Shown here in pieces: positions 52,166 through 59,693 of a stretch of DNA of 64,000 nt. The notes beneath the pieces are model-generated. The model ran no database searches. It had not been told where the DNA came from and saw only the letters and a list, made by a program, of their open reading frames with translations. Numbering within the stretch: position 1 is the stretch's first letter; every line of letters begins with the position of its first letter. The position numbers were made by a program, and so were the translations under genes. Origin of the DNA: Nocardioides terrae (GTDB lineage Bacteria > Actinomycetota > Actinomycetes > Propionibacteriales > Nocardioidaceae); assembly GCF_900112345.1 (NCBI RefSeq), contig NZ_FOLB01000009.1, positions 124,001-188,000 of the forward strand. Direction: 5' to 3'.

Positions 52166-53784
52166 GCGTTGCTTCCTTCCTCGAGCGGCACGGCGCTGCG
52201 GTCGCCGCGACCGGCGACGGAGTGCGCCGGGAGAGTGAAGCAGATGCGGGTGCCTGCGGCATAGGTGGTGTCGATCCAGATCCGTCCGCCGTGGTGGTCG
52301 ACGATCTTCTTGCACAGCGACAGACCGATGCCGGTCCCGGAGTAGCTGTCGCGGCCGTGCAGCCGCTGGAAGATCACGAAGACCTTCTCCGCGAACTCGG
52401 GCGGGATGCCGATGCCGTTGTCGGTCACCGTGAGCAGCCAGCCGTCGTCGGGCGCGTCGGGATCGGGGACGCAGTCGACGGTGATGACCGACGGCCGCTC
52501 GGGGACGCGGAACTTGATCGCGTTGCCCACGAGGTTCTGCCAGAGCATCACCAGCAGCGTCGGATCGCCGTCGACCACCGGCAGCTCGCCCGGCCGCTCG
52601 AGCACCGCCCCGGACTCCTCGACCGCGCTCGCGAGGTTGACCAGGGCCTTGTCGAGGGTCGGGTCCAGGCCGACCGGCTCATCGGTGTCGTTGACCCGTC
52701 CGACCCGCGAGAAGGTGAGCAGGTCGGTGATCAGCACCTGCATCCGCTTCGCGCCGTCCACGGCGAAGTCGATGTACTGCTGGCCGCGCTCGTCGAGGCT
52801 GTCGCCGTACCGCTTCTCCAGGAGCTGGCAGAACGACGCCACCTTGCGCAGCGGCTCCTGCAGGTCGTGGGAGGCCACGTAGGCGAACTGCTCGAGCTCG
52901 GCGTTCGACCGCCGGAGCTCCAGCGCCTGGGCGTCGAGGTCCGCGGCGAGCTCGCGCGACGAGCCCAGCTCGTCCATGATGCGGTGCCGCATGCTGTCCA
53001 CGTCGCTCGCGACGGCGCGGATGTCGCGAGGACCGTTGCGGGAGATGGGGTGGTCGAAGTCGCCTCCCGCGATCTGCCGCGTGGAGCCGCTGAGGATGGC
53101 CAGCGGACGGATGACGAGCAGCCAGAGGAGCAGCGTCATGCCGATGGTCGTCACGAAGAACAGCCCGACCAGCCCGGTCAGGACGCCGTTCCGCACCGCG
53201 CGGGCGTGCCCGAGGTCGGCGACCCCCGCGTCGCGTGCCTCGGCCAGGCCGGCGTTCTGGGCGTCGAAGAGGCGGCGGATCCGGTCGAACGCTCCCTTCG
53301 CCTCCGTCGCGGCGGCCCGGTCCAGCTCCTGCCGCCGGTCGGCCGTCGCTCCGGCGACGAGCGGGTCCGCGTAGTCGCGCCGCCAAGCGGCCGCGGCGTC
53401 CTCGATCCTCCGCAGGTCGACCAGCAGGTCGGCATCGCCGGAGAGGAGCCCCCGGAGCCTGGCCGCCGACGCCTTCTCGTCGTCGTGGCCCTGGGTGTAG
53501 GGCTGGAGGAACTGGCGGTCCACGGTCAGGGCGTAGCCGCGCGCACCGGTCTCCTGGTCGATGAGCGCCGCCTGCAGCCGATAGGCCTCGGCCTGGGCGG
53601 GCTGGACCCGCTGGACGAGCCGGTCCGAGGCGACCTGGGTCCGGTGCAGCATCTGCGAGCCGACCGCCGTCCCCAACGCCACCAGGACGCTCATGACGGC
53701 GAGGACGAGGAGGAACCAGCCCTGGACCGTCATCCGCGGGTCGCCGCGACGGCGGTCAGGCGCCTCGGCCGACGGCCCGGTCAC
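52162..53784 (-). CDS. CHASE3-HAMP sensor histidine kinase
   Basis: A 540-residue membrane histidine kinase. Residues 20-42 and 201-225 are membrane helices around a helical CHASE3-type sensor (about 45-195). A HAMP linker (226-275), a short coiled coil and HisKA with phosphoacceptor His306 ([19 protein letters not shown]) follow, then HATPase_c with [22 protein letters not shown] and [13 protein letters not shown]. It resembles phytochrome-type kinases in its DLQEPLRKV motif but has no photosensor. The GTG at 53784 overlaps the upstream stop (GTGA); an ATG at 53733 would drop 17 residues. Confidence 0.9.
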   Translation of the reverse strand: MTGPSAEAPDRRRGDPRMTVQGWFLLVLAVMSVLVALGTAVGSQMLHRTQVASDRLVQRVQPAQAEAYRLQAALIDQETGARGYALTVDRQFLQPYTQGHDDEKASAARLRGLLSGDADLLVDLRRIEDAAAAWRRDYADPLVAGATADRRQELDRAAATEAKGAFDRIRRLFDAQNAGLAEARDAGVADLGHARAVRNGVLTGLVGLFFVTTIGMTLLLWLLVIRPLAILSGSTRQIAGGDFDHPISRNGPRDIRAVASDVDSMRHRIMDELGSSRELAADLDAQALELRRSNAELEQFAYVASHDLQEPLRKVASFCQLLEKRYGDSLDERGQQYIDFAVDGAKRMQVLITDLLTFSRVGRVNDTDEPVGLDPTLDKALVNLASAVEESGAVLERPGELPVVDGDPTLLVMLWQNLVGNAIKFRVPERPSVITVDCVPDPDAPDDGWLLTVTDNGIGIPPEFAEKVFVIFQRLHGRDSYSGTGIGLSLCKKIVDHHGGRIWIDTTYAAGTRICFTLPAHSVAGRGDRSAVPLEEGSNA

Positions 53785-55001
53785 GCCGGGCTCCACTGCA
53801 TGGCGAGTACGGCGACGTCGTCGTCGAGCCCGCCGTGGGTCGCCGCGGCCTCCTGCGCGCCACCGATGAGCGCGTCGACGAACTCCTGGGCGTCGGCCGT
53901 CCCGATCCGTCGCGCCATCGCGAGCAGGCCGTCCTCGCCCAGCCGGTCGGCTCCAGCGCCGGAGTGGCCCTCGAAGAGGCCGTCGGTGAACAGCACCAGC
54001 TCCCAGCCGTCGGCCGGGAGGACCAGCTCGTGCTCGGGCCACTCGGCGTCCGGCAGGATGCCGAGGGCCGGCCCGCCTTCGACCTCGATCCACTCGGTGC
54101 ATCCGCCGGAGCGCAGCATCAGGCCGGGGTGGCCGGCCCGGACCACGCGGGCGTGGCGCCGGTCGGGCGACAGCGAGACACAGCTCAGCGTCGCGAAGAT
54201 GTGCTCCTCCGGGCGCTCGGCGGCGAGGATCTCGTCCAGCCTGCGCAGCCTCTCGGACGGGTCGACGCCGCTCAGCACGAGCGTGCGCCAGGCGATCCGC
54301 AGGGCGACGCCGACGGCCGCCTCGTCAGGTCCGTGGCCGGAGACGTCGCCGATGAGCATCTCGACGCTGCCGTCCGCGCACTCGACGACGTCGTAGAAGT
54401 CGCCGCCCAGGAGCGCCTGGGCGCGGCCCGGGTGGTAGCGGCTGGCGACCCGGAGACCGCGACCACCGTTCAGGAGCGGCTTGGGGAGCAGGCCCCGCTC
54501 CAGTCGCGCGTTCTCCCGCGCGAGGAGCTGACTGGCCTGCAGGGCGACCGCGGACTGCTCGGTCTGCTTGCGTTGCATCGCATAGCGGACGGCTCGGCTG
54601 AGCCACTCCGCGTCCACCCGCCCCTTGACGAGGTAGTCCTGCGCGCCGGCGGCGACCGCCGCGAGTCCGCTGTCCTCCTCGGCCAGGCCGGTCAGAACCA
54701 CCACGGCCACACCGTCGGACCACTCCTTGATCGCGGTGAGGGCGTCCATGCCGTGCGAGTCCGGCAGGTGGAGGTCCAACAGGATGCAGTCCGGGATCGC
54801 GCCGGCCAGCGCCTCGCGAGCGGCGGCCATCGACCGCGCCCACTGCAGCTTCATGCCCGGCCGACAGTCCGCGACGAGCTCCTCCACCAGGAGCGCATCG
54901 CCGGGGTCGTCCTCCACCAGCAGGACCACGGGCTCCTGGCCGCCCCAGATGAGCGGTTCGTCACGGGTGTGGTCGGCGGGAAGCGGGTACATCGACGTCA
55001 T
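53781..55001 (-). CDS. Receiver-PP2C response regulator phosphatase
   Basis: A 406-residue two-domain protein. A receiver (about 25-140) with phosphoacceptor Asp76 (LLDLHLPDSHG) precedes a coiled-coil linker and an RsbU/SpoIIE-type PP2C domain (about 195-405) with LGGDFYDVVECADG, LIGDVSGHGPDEA, LFTDGLFEGH and LDDDVAVLAM. Such proteins let a two-component signal control an anti-anti-sigma switch. It is the first gene of a three-gene unit with the CHASE3 kinase and the single-domain regulator. The ATG at 55001 is used; AGGAGG lies 13 bp upstream, a somewhat long spacing. Confidence 0.9.
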   Translation of the reverse strand: MTSMYPLPADHTRDEPLIWGGQEPVVLLVEDDPGDALLVEELVADCRPGMKLQWARSMAAAREALAGAIPDCILLDLHLPDSHGMDALTAIKEWSDGVAVVVLTGLAEEDSGLAAVAAGAQDYLVKGRVDAEWLSRAVRYAMQRKQTEQSAVALQASQLLARENARLERGLLPKPLLNGGRGLRVASRYHPGRAQALLGGDFYDVVECADGSVEMLIGDVSGHGPDEAAVGVALRIAWRTLVLSGVDPSERLRRLDEILAAERPEEHIFATLSCVSLSPDRRHARVVRAGHPGLMLRSGGCTEWIEVEGGPALGILPDAEWPEHELVLPADGWELVLFTDGLFEGHSGAGADRLGEDGLLAMARRIGTADAQEFVDALIGGAQEAAATHGGLDDDVAVLAMQWSPA

Positions 55002-55178
55002 GGCGTGGACTCGACCTCCTTCCCTTGCACGGAGACGACCGCGTCCGCGGCCTGCGATCACCGCACAGCAACGGCGCGCACGATACCGACTGGGTCATGG
55101 ACCGCACCCCGACGGTGGGCCCGTCCCGACCGAGCCGCTATTTTCTGCCTGGCGCCGACGGTCGCGCGCCGGAGATCT

Positions 55179-55598
55179 GTGAAGGTTGACGTGGTGGAGC
55201 GAGCACTGCCCGGGCACCCTGACGACGCTCACCGCGTCGACATCTCGCTGGCCTTCGTGCCTCAGGCGGCGGCCCAGGCCCGGTCGATGGTCCGTGCCGA
55301 AGGATCCGACGTCCGCCCCGACCTGGCGGCCGACGCCGAGCTGCTGACCTCCGAGGTCGTCAGCAACGCGGTGATGCACGGAGCGCCGCCCCTGTCCCTC
55401 TCCGTCCTGGCCGCCGACGGACAGCTCATCGTCGAGGTCAGCGACGGCAGCGACGACCTGCCGCGGTTCCCGGCCGGGGACGCCGATCCGGACGCGGTGG
55501 GCGGCCGCGGGCTTCGCATCGTCCAAATGCTCGCGAGCGCCTGGGGCATCCACACGACGACCCGCGGGAAGACGGTGTGGTTCCGGCTGGCCGGCTGA
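55179..55598 (+). CDS. RsbW-like anti-sigma ATP-binding kinase (second copy)
   Basis: A 139-residue GHKL anti-sigma type kinase. The N-box is ELLTSEVVSNAVMHGAPP, the G1 region is VEVSDGSDDLPR and the G2 region is GGRGLRIVQMLASAWGI. The start is GTG 55179 with GGAG 4 bp upstream, but GTG 55191, with GAAGG upstream, is equally possible. It diverges from the receiver-PP2C gene and is followed 46 bp later by a STAS antagonist gene, the classical RsbW-RsbV neighbourhood in reverse order. Target sigma factor unknown. Confidence 0.88.
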   Translation: MKVDVVERALPGHPDDAHRVDISLAFVPQAAAQARSMVRAEGSDVRPDLAADAELLTSEVVSNAVMHGAPPLSLSVLAADGQLIVEVSDGSDDLPRFPAGDADPDAVGGRGLRIVQMLASAWGIHTTTRGKTVWFRLAG

Positions 55599-55644
55599 CT
55601 CCACCTCGCAACCACCGAACGCCATCACCGACAGGAGACCAGCC

Positions 55645-55965
55645 ATGGAGCTGACCATCACCCGCACCGGCACGACGCTGAAGCTCGTCGGCTCCATCGA
55701 CCTGGTGAGCCGCCAGAGCCTGGTCGACGCCGGTAGGGAGGTCCTCGACGGAGGCGACTCCATCACGCTGGATCTCAGCGGCGTCGAGTTCATCGACTCG
55801 GTCGGCATCGGCGCGATCGTCGAGCTCAGCAAGGCGTCCGAGGCGCTCGCCCGGCCGTTCGTCGTGGCGGAGCTGTCGCCGCGAGCCCGCCGCGTCCTGG
55901 AGGTCACCGGGCTCAGCGACGCATGGGTGTCGCCGGACCGGACAGCGGCCGGCGTCGACGGCTGA
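55645..55965 (+). CDS. STAS anti-sigma factor antagonist (first copy)
   Basis: A 106-residue STAS protein of the RsbV/SpoIIAA type. The phosphorylatable Ser52 is in VEFIDSVGIGAIVEL. Its neighbours, an RsbW-like kinase and several PP2C phosphatases, are the expected partners: unphosphorylated STAS protein frees the sigma factor from RsbW. An AGGAG lies 8 bp upstream of the ATG at 55645. It converges on the GAF-PP2C gene with only a 1-bp gap between stops. Confidence 0.92.
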   Translation: MELTITRTGTTLKLVGSIDLVSRQSLVDAGREVLDGGDSITLDLSGVEFIDSVGIGAIVELSKASEALARPFVVAELSPRARRVLEVTGLSDAWVSPDRTAAGVDG

Positions 55966-55966
55966 C

Positions 55967-57217
55967 CTAGCCGCTCGAGGCCGCCGCGGACATCGGGCCG
56001 GTCGCGCCTGCGTCACCGGAGATGTGGGCCACCAGGATCGCGATGTCGTCCTCGGCGACGTGGTCGCCGACCACCTCGGCCAGTGCTCGGATGCAGGACA
56101 TCTCCGGGTCGGTGGCGTCCCCGAGCGCGCCCGCCAGTCGAGCCGTGTTCGCACCGATGAGGTCGGCTGACGAGTCCTGGGCCGTCGGCCGTCGCTCCAC
56201 GAGGCCGTCGGTGTAGAGGCAGAGGAACCCGCCGGCCGGCACGGTCACCAGGGTGCTCTGCCTCGGCGCGTGGGGCGACACTCCGAGCAGCCGGTCGTTC
56301 GGGAGCTGCGCGGACACCACGGGCGCGCCCGGTCTGCCGATCAGCGGCGCATAGTGCCCGGCCGAGCTGAACAGCCACTGGGTGAACGGCGGCTCGGAGA
56401 CGCCGAAGATGACGGTGGCCAGGGCATCGGGCTCGAAGTGGCAGATCTTGCGATCCAGGCGCCACAGCACCTCGGCGGGATTCTCGTGGTCCAGCGCATA
56501 CGCGCGAAGGACACTGCGCAGCCGGCCCATCACGATGGCTGACGCGAGCCCGTGGCCGACGACGTCACCCATCACCAGGCCGAGCCGACCGTCGGGCAGC
56601 TCGAAGACGTCGTACCAGTCGCCGCCGAGGTCCCCGTCGGCCGGGACGTAGCGAGCCGCGATGGAGATGCCGTTGGGCGTGCCCACCACGGTGGGCAGGA
56701 GGCTGCGCTGCAACGCGAGCGCGGCCGTCTGCTCGGCGTCGACGAAGCGGTCGTGAAGCACGGCGCCCAGGCGGTCGGCGAACTTGGTGAGCAGTCGCTT
56801 CTCGTCGTCGCTCGCCGGGTGCCGCTTCATGAAGCCGACGTGGAGGACACCGAGGAGCTCGCTGCCCGCCATGATCGGAACCCCGAGCAGCGACTGCACC
56901 CCGTGCGCCAGCAGGACCGGGTTGACGACCGTCGAGCTGTCGACCCGGGTGAGCGCCACGGGTTGGCGAGCCTGCGCGACGCGTCCGGCGAAACCCTCCC
57001 CGAGGGGGACGCGACGGGCACGACGCAGTGTGCGGTCCAGGCCGACGGTCGCGGCCGGCTCGAGGAGCGTCCTGGTGCGGTCCAGGACCAGGACCGTCGC
57101 GGTGTCGGCGTGCATCGCCGTGCGGACCTCCTCCAGCCGCGCGCTCAGCCCCGGATACGTCTCGGGGCTGCCATCCGGACCGGGGCTGGCTGTCGCGGCC
57201 GCGACATCGGCGGTCAT
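55967..57217 (-). CDS. GAF-PP2C phosphatase, RsbU-like
   Basis: A 416-residue cytoplasmic phosphatase. A GAF domain (about 20-160: LEEVRTAMHADTATVLVLDRT, GEGFAGRVAQ, LLGVPIMAGSELLGVLHVG) is followed by a PP2C domain (about 180-405) with GGDWYDVFELPDGR, MGDVVGHGLASAIVMG, SSAGHYAPLIG, LYTDGLVERR and VAEDDIAILVA. The GAF domain probably binds a small ligand or senses redox state. The ATG overlaps the stop of a STAS gene (ATGA), so the phosphatase and its likely substrate are made together. Confidence 0.92.
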   Translation of the reverse strand: MTADVAAATASPGPDGSPETYPGLSARLEEVRTAMHADTATVLVLDRTRTLLEPAATVGLDRTLRRARRVPLGEGFAGRVAQARQPVALTRVDSSTVVNPVLLAHGVQSLLGVPIMAGSELLGVLHVGFMKRHPASDDEKRLLTKFADRLGAVLHDRFVDAEQTAALALQRSLLPTVVGTPNGISIAARYVPADGDLGGDWYDVFELPDGRLGLVMGDVVGHGLASAIVMGRLRSVLRAYALDHENPAEVLWRLDRKICHFEPDALATVIFGVSEPPFTQWLFSSAGHYAPLIGRPGAPVVSAQLPNDRLLGVSPHAPRQSTLVTVPAGGFLCLYTDGLVERRPTAQDSSADLIGANTARLAGALGDATDPEMSCIRALAEVVGDHVAEDDIAILVAHISGDAGATGPMSAAASSG

Positions 57218-57543
57218 CTTCCGCCGTCGGACGGTGGCTCAGCCGGCGACTCAGCTGGCGGCCAGGCGTCGGCGAGGCCGGTGACCGTCAGGAGACGGTG
57301 CACGGACCGCGACGGCTCGATCACGGCGAGGCTGCCACCGGCTGCTGACGCCAGCTTGGCGAGCTCGATGAGCGCTCCGAGCCCGACGGAGTCCATGAAG
57401 TCGACGGCCTTCATGTTCAAGGTCAGCGACTGGTGCTCGGCCAGCACCTCACGTCCTGCGTCGACCAGCTGCTGCCGGCTGACGAGGTCCACCGAGCCCC
57501 TCGGGCTCAGCTCCGATCCCACACGCGCGATGTCCAGTTCCAT
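57214..57543 (-). CDS. STAS anti-sigma factor antagonist (second copy)
   Basis: A 109-residue STAS protein very similar to the one at 55645: both start MEL, share DLVSRQ-LVDAGREVL and have Ser52 in a DSVG motif (here MDSVGLGALIEL). A disordered tail rich in Pro, Ala and Ser follows. The ATG at 57543 is used; the frame extends upstream to 57660 but without homology. It is coupled to the GAF-PP2C gene by ATGA. The duplication suggests two switches that share or distinguish partners. Confidence 0.92.
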   Translation of the reverse strand: MELDIARVGSELSPRGSVDLVSRQQLVDAGREVLAEHQSLTLNMKAVDFMDSVGLGALIELAKLASAAGGSLAVIEPSRSVHRLLTVTGLADAWPPAESPAEPPSDGGR

Positions 57544-57898
57544 GCCGCTGCGCCCCTTCACCTGTTCAGATCGAACAACCCGATCTGCTTCAGGTTGTGC
57601 GGTGCCACTGAGCCAGAACGATACGGCCCTGCGGGCCGGGCCCGTCCCAACAGCCGGCATGTCGCGACCCTACCGCGCGCGATGCTCGACCGGGGCGTCC
57701 GGGCGACCGCCCCGTGAGGGTGTGGCTGCGGGACCGATGCCCGTCCAGGTGAGGGGACCACCAGTCGTTCGGCATGGGCTGCACAAACAGAGCCCGAGAC
57801 GCCCGCAGGGATCGAGACGTCGGCACGCATCCTGGCGAAGCCAGCCGTACGACACCGGCGACAGCGGCCCACACCCGGACATGGCGACGAGGACGCAT
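57544..57898. other. Intergenic region between rsbV-like gene and aroE remnant
   Basis: About 355 bp with no convincing gene on either strand. It holds the inverted repeat at 57567-57587 and a 6-bp stem hairpin CGGCCC/GGGCCG at 57624-57638, and must contain the promoter of the STAS-PP2C unit. No clear -35/-10 pair was found. Confidence 0.5.
57567..57587. promoter_or_regulatory. Inverted repeat upstream of STAS-PP2C unit
   Basis: CAGATCG and CGATCTG form a perfect 7-bp inverted repeat with a 7-bp spacer, 24 bp before the second STAS start. It could be an operator or, in RNA, a hairpin near the ribosome site. The binder is unknown. Confidence 0.4.
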
Positions 57899-58755
57899 TC
57901 AGCCCTCAGTCGTCAGCTCATCGAAGTGCGCGGTCATCCGGACAGGGTCTGCGACTTCGCCGGTGAAGTACTCGAATGCGCCGACAGCCTGCTGGACCGC
58001 CATCCCGCCTCCGGGTACGACGCGGCAACCACGGTCACGCGCGAGGCGGATCAACTCTGTCTCGAGCGGAAAGTAGACCACGTCGGAGACCCAGAGCTCG
58101 GGCCGTAGGAGGGCCTCGGGAACAGGCAGCCCCTCGTGGCCGAGCATCCCGACGGGGGTCGCGTTGACGACGCCTCCGGCCCGCTCGAGAGCAGGAGCGA
58201 GTCGGTCGGCGACCGCCACGCGATGACGACCGAACTTTGTCGACAGGCGTGAAGCACACGCACCAGCACGCGCTGGGTCTACGTCGAAGAACTCGACGTG
58301 CTCGGCGCCCTGCTCGAGCAGGGCGTAACCGACCGCCACTCCTGCCCCGCCGGCACCGACGACGACGGCGCGGTCCGTCACCGCGTCGGGCAGCACCGCG
58401 CGGAACGCGCGGCCATAGCCCCACCAGTCGGTGTTCGACCGATGCGGCGGCCGTTGCCGAAGACGATCGTATTGACCGCCCCCAGGTCCGTTGCGTCGCC
58501 TGAGAGCTCGTCGAGCAGGGGGATCACCGCCTGCTTGAACGGATGGGTGATGTTGAGCCCGTCGAACCCGAAGCGCTCTGCCCAGGCGAGAATGCCGGGC
58601 AGGTCCTCGGCTCCCATCCTGTGGATACCCGCGTCGATGATGCGGTAGCTGATGCGCAGCCCGTGCATGTCGCCCTCCCGCTCCTGCATCGCGGGTGTGA
58701 GCGAGCCGGAGATGTCTTGGCCGACAAGAGCCAGCAGGAGGCTTCGCCGGGACAC
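57899..58755 (-). pseudogene. aroE: Frameshifted quinate/shikimate dehydrogenase
   Basis: The two halves of a shikimate/quinate dehydrogenase lie in different frames. The N-terminal part has VGQDISGSLTPAMQEREG, GLNITHPFKQAVIPLLDELSG and LGAVNTIVFGNGRR, and the C-terminal part has SNTDWWGYGRAF, VVGAGGAGVAVGYALLEQG, VNATPVGML and PGGGMAVQQAVGAFEYFTG. The frame breaks at about 58436-58442, right before the GxNTD substrate motif; one base more there would restore about 285 residues, the normal length. The sequence resembles QsuD-type quinate/shikimate dehydrogenases. The GTG at 58755 is the probable start. It may be a true mutation or a sequencing error. It diverges from the crotonase operon. Confidence 0.87.
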
Positions 58756-58873
58756 CTCTCGCCCCAGCCGCCGACGAGAAGGGGCGGCGTGTAGCGAACG
58801 TATCGGGCCGCCCGGCATCCGCTTGCCCGCGAGCGTGCTGGTTGCGTCGGCACGGCAGGCCTGGTTCAATAAT

Positions 58874-58884
58874 CAGGAAACCTG
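58874..58884. promoter_or_regulatory. AT-rich operator-like site before crotonase operon
   Basis: CAGG-AAA-CCTG sits in an unusually AT-rich stretch (58864-58890) 17 bp before the crotonase start. It is the only AT-rich patch here and probably holds the promoter or a repressor site of the acyl-CoA operon. No binder is identified. Confidence 0.3.
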
Positions 58885-58901
58885 TCGATTCTGGAGGCCT
58901 T

Positions 58902-59693
58902 GTGTCACACCCGTTCGCCGAGCTCCCTCGGACCCTGCGCGCATCGCGCGTGGACAAGGTCGCGATCCTCACCCTGGCGCGGCCGGAGAAGCGCAACGCG
59001 CTCAGCGACGAGACGGTTCTCGGGATCGAGCGGTTCTTCACCGCTCTTCCGGCCGAGGTCCGCTCGGTGGTGATCGACGCCGATGGCGATCACTTCTGTG
59101 CCGGCCTCGACCTGGGCGAGATGGCCGAGCGCGACTCGCTCGCGGGTGTGCGCCACTCGCGGATGTGGCACCGGGTCTTCGAGCAGGTCGAGTTCGGTCC
59201 GGTCCCCGTAGTCTCCGCGCTGAAGGGTGCCGTGGTGGGCGGAGGGCTGGAGCTGGCCGCGGCGACGCACATCCGGATCGCCGAACGCTCGACGTTCTAC
59301 GCCCTACCGGAGGGCATGCGGGGCCTGTTCGTGGGGGGCGGCGGCTCCGTCCGCATTCCCCGCCTGATCGGCGTGGCCCGCATGGCCGACCTGATGCTGA
59401 CGGGCCGCCGCTACAGCGCCGAGGAGGGCGCGGCGCTGGGCCTCTCCCAGTACCTCACAGAGGACGGGGGCGGCTTGGACCTCGCGCTCGAGCTGGCGAC
59501 GCGGATCGCTGACAACGCGCCGCAGACCAACTACGCGATCGTCCAGGCGCTCCCCCGAATCGCCGAGGCGAGCCCGAACGAGGGCTACGTGATGGAGTCG
59601 ATGATGGCTGCCATCGCGCAAGGCACCGACGACGCCAAGCAGCGGATGCAGGCCTTCCTCGAGGGCCGTGCCCAGAAGGTGACCGAACGATGA
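58902..59693 (+). CDS. Enoyl-CoA hydratase/isomerase (crotonase)
   Basis: A 263-residue crotonase-superfamily enzyme. Oxyanion-hole segments are GDHFCAGLDLGEM and SALKGAVVGGGLELAAATHIRIAE; the catalytic-region glutamates are near ALPEGMRGLFVGGGGS. Substrates are CoA thioesters; which one is not evident. The GTG at 58902 follows GGAGG by 4 bp. It is the first gene of a four-gene operon in which each gene overlaps the next by four bases. Hydration or isomerisation of an enoyl-CoA in a short-chain acid pathway is likely. Confidence 0.9.
   Translation: MSHPFAELPRTLRASRVDKVAILTLARPEKRNALSDETVLGIERFFTALPAEVRSVVIDADGDHFCAGLDLGEMAERDSLAGVRHSRMWHRVFEQVEFGPVPVVSALKGAVVGGGLELAAATHIRIAERSTFYALPEGMRGLFVGGGGSVRIPRLIGVARMADLMLTGRRYSAEEGAALGLSQYLTEDGGGLDLALELATRIADNAPQTNYAIVQALPRIAEASPNEGYVMESMMAAIAQGTDDAKQRMQAFLEGRAQKVTER

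Noticed and set aside
47246..57543. Sigma factor hidden in the signalling island
   Set aside because: All frames on both strands were checked for sigma-2/sigma-4 motifs; only the ECF42 factor at 20194-21489 has them.
58436..58442. Programmed ribosomal frameshift in the shikimate dehydrogenase
   Set aside because: No slippery heptamer or downstream structure is evident, and this family is not known to use frameshifting.
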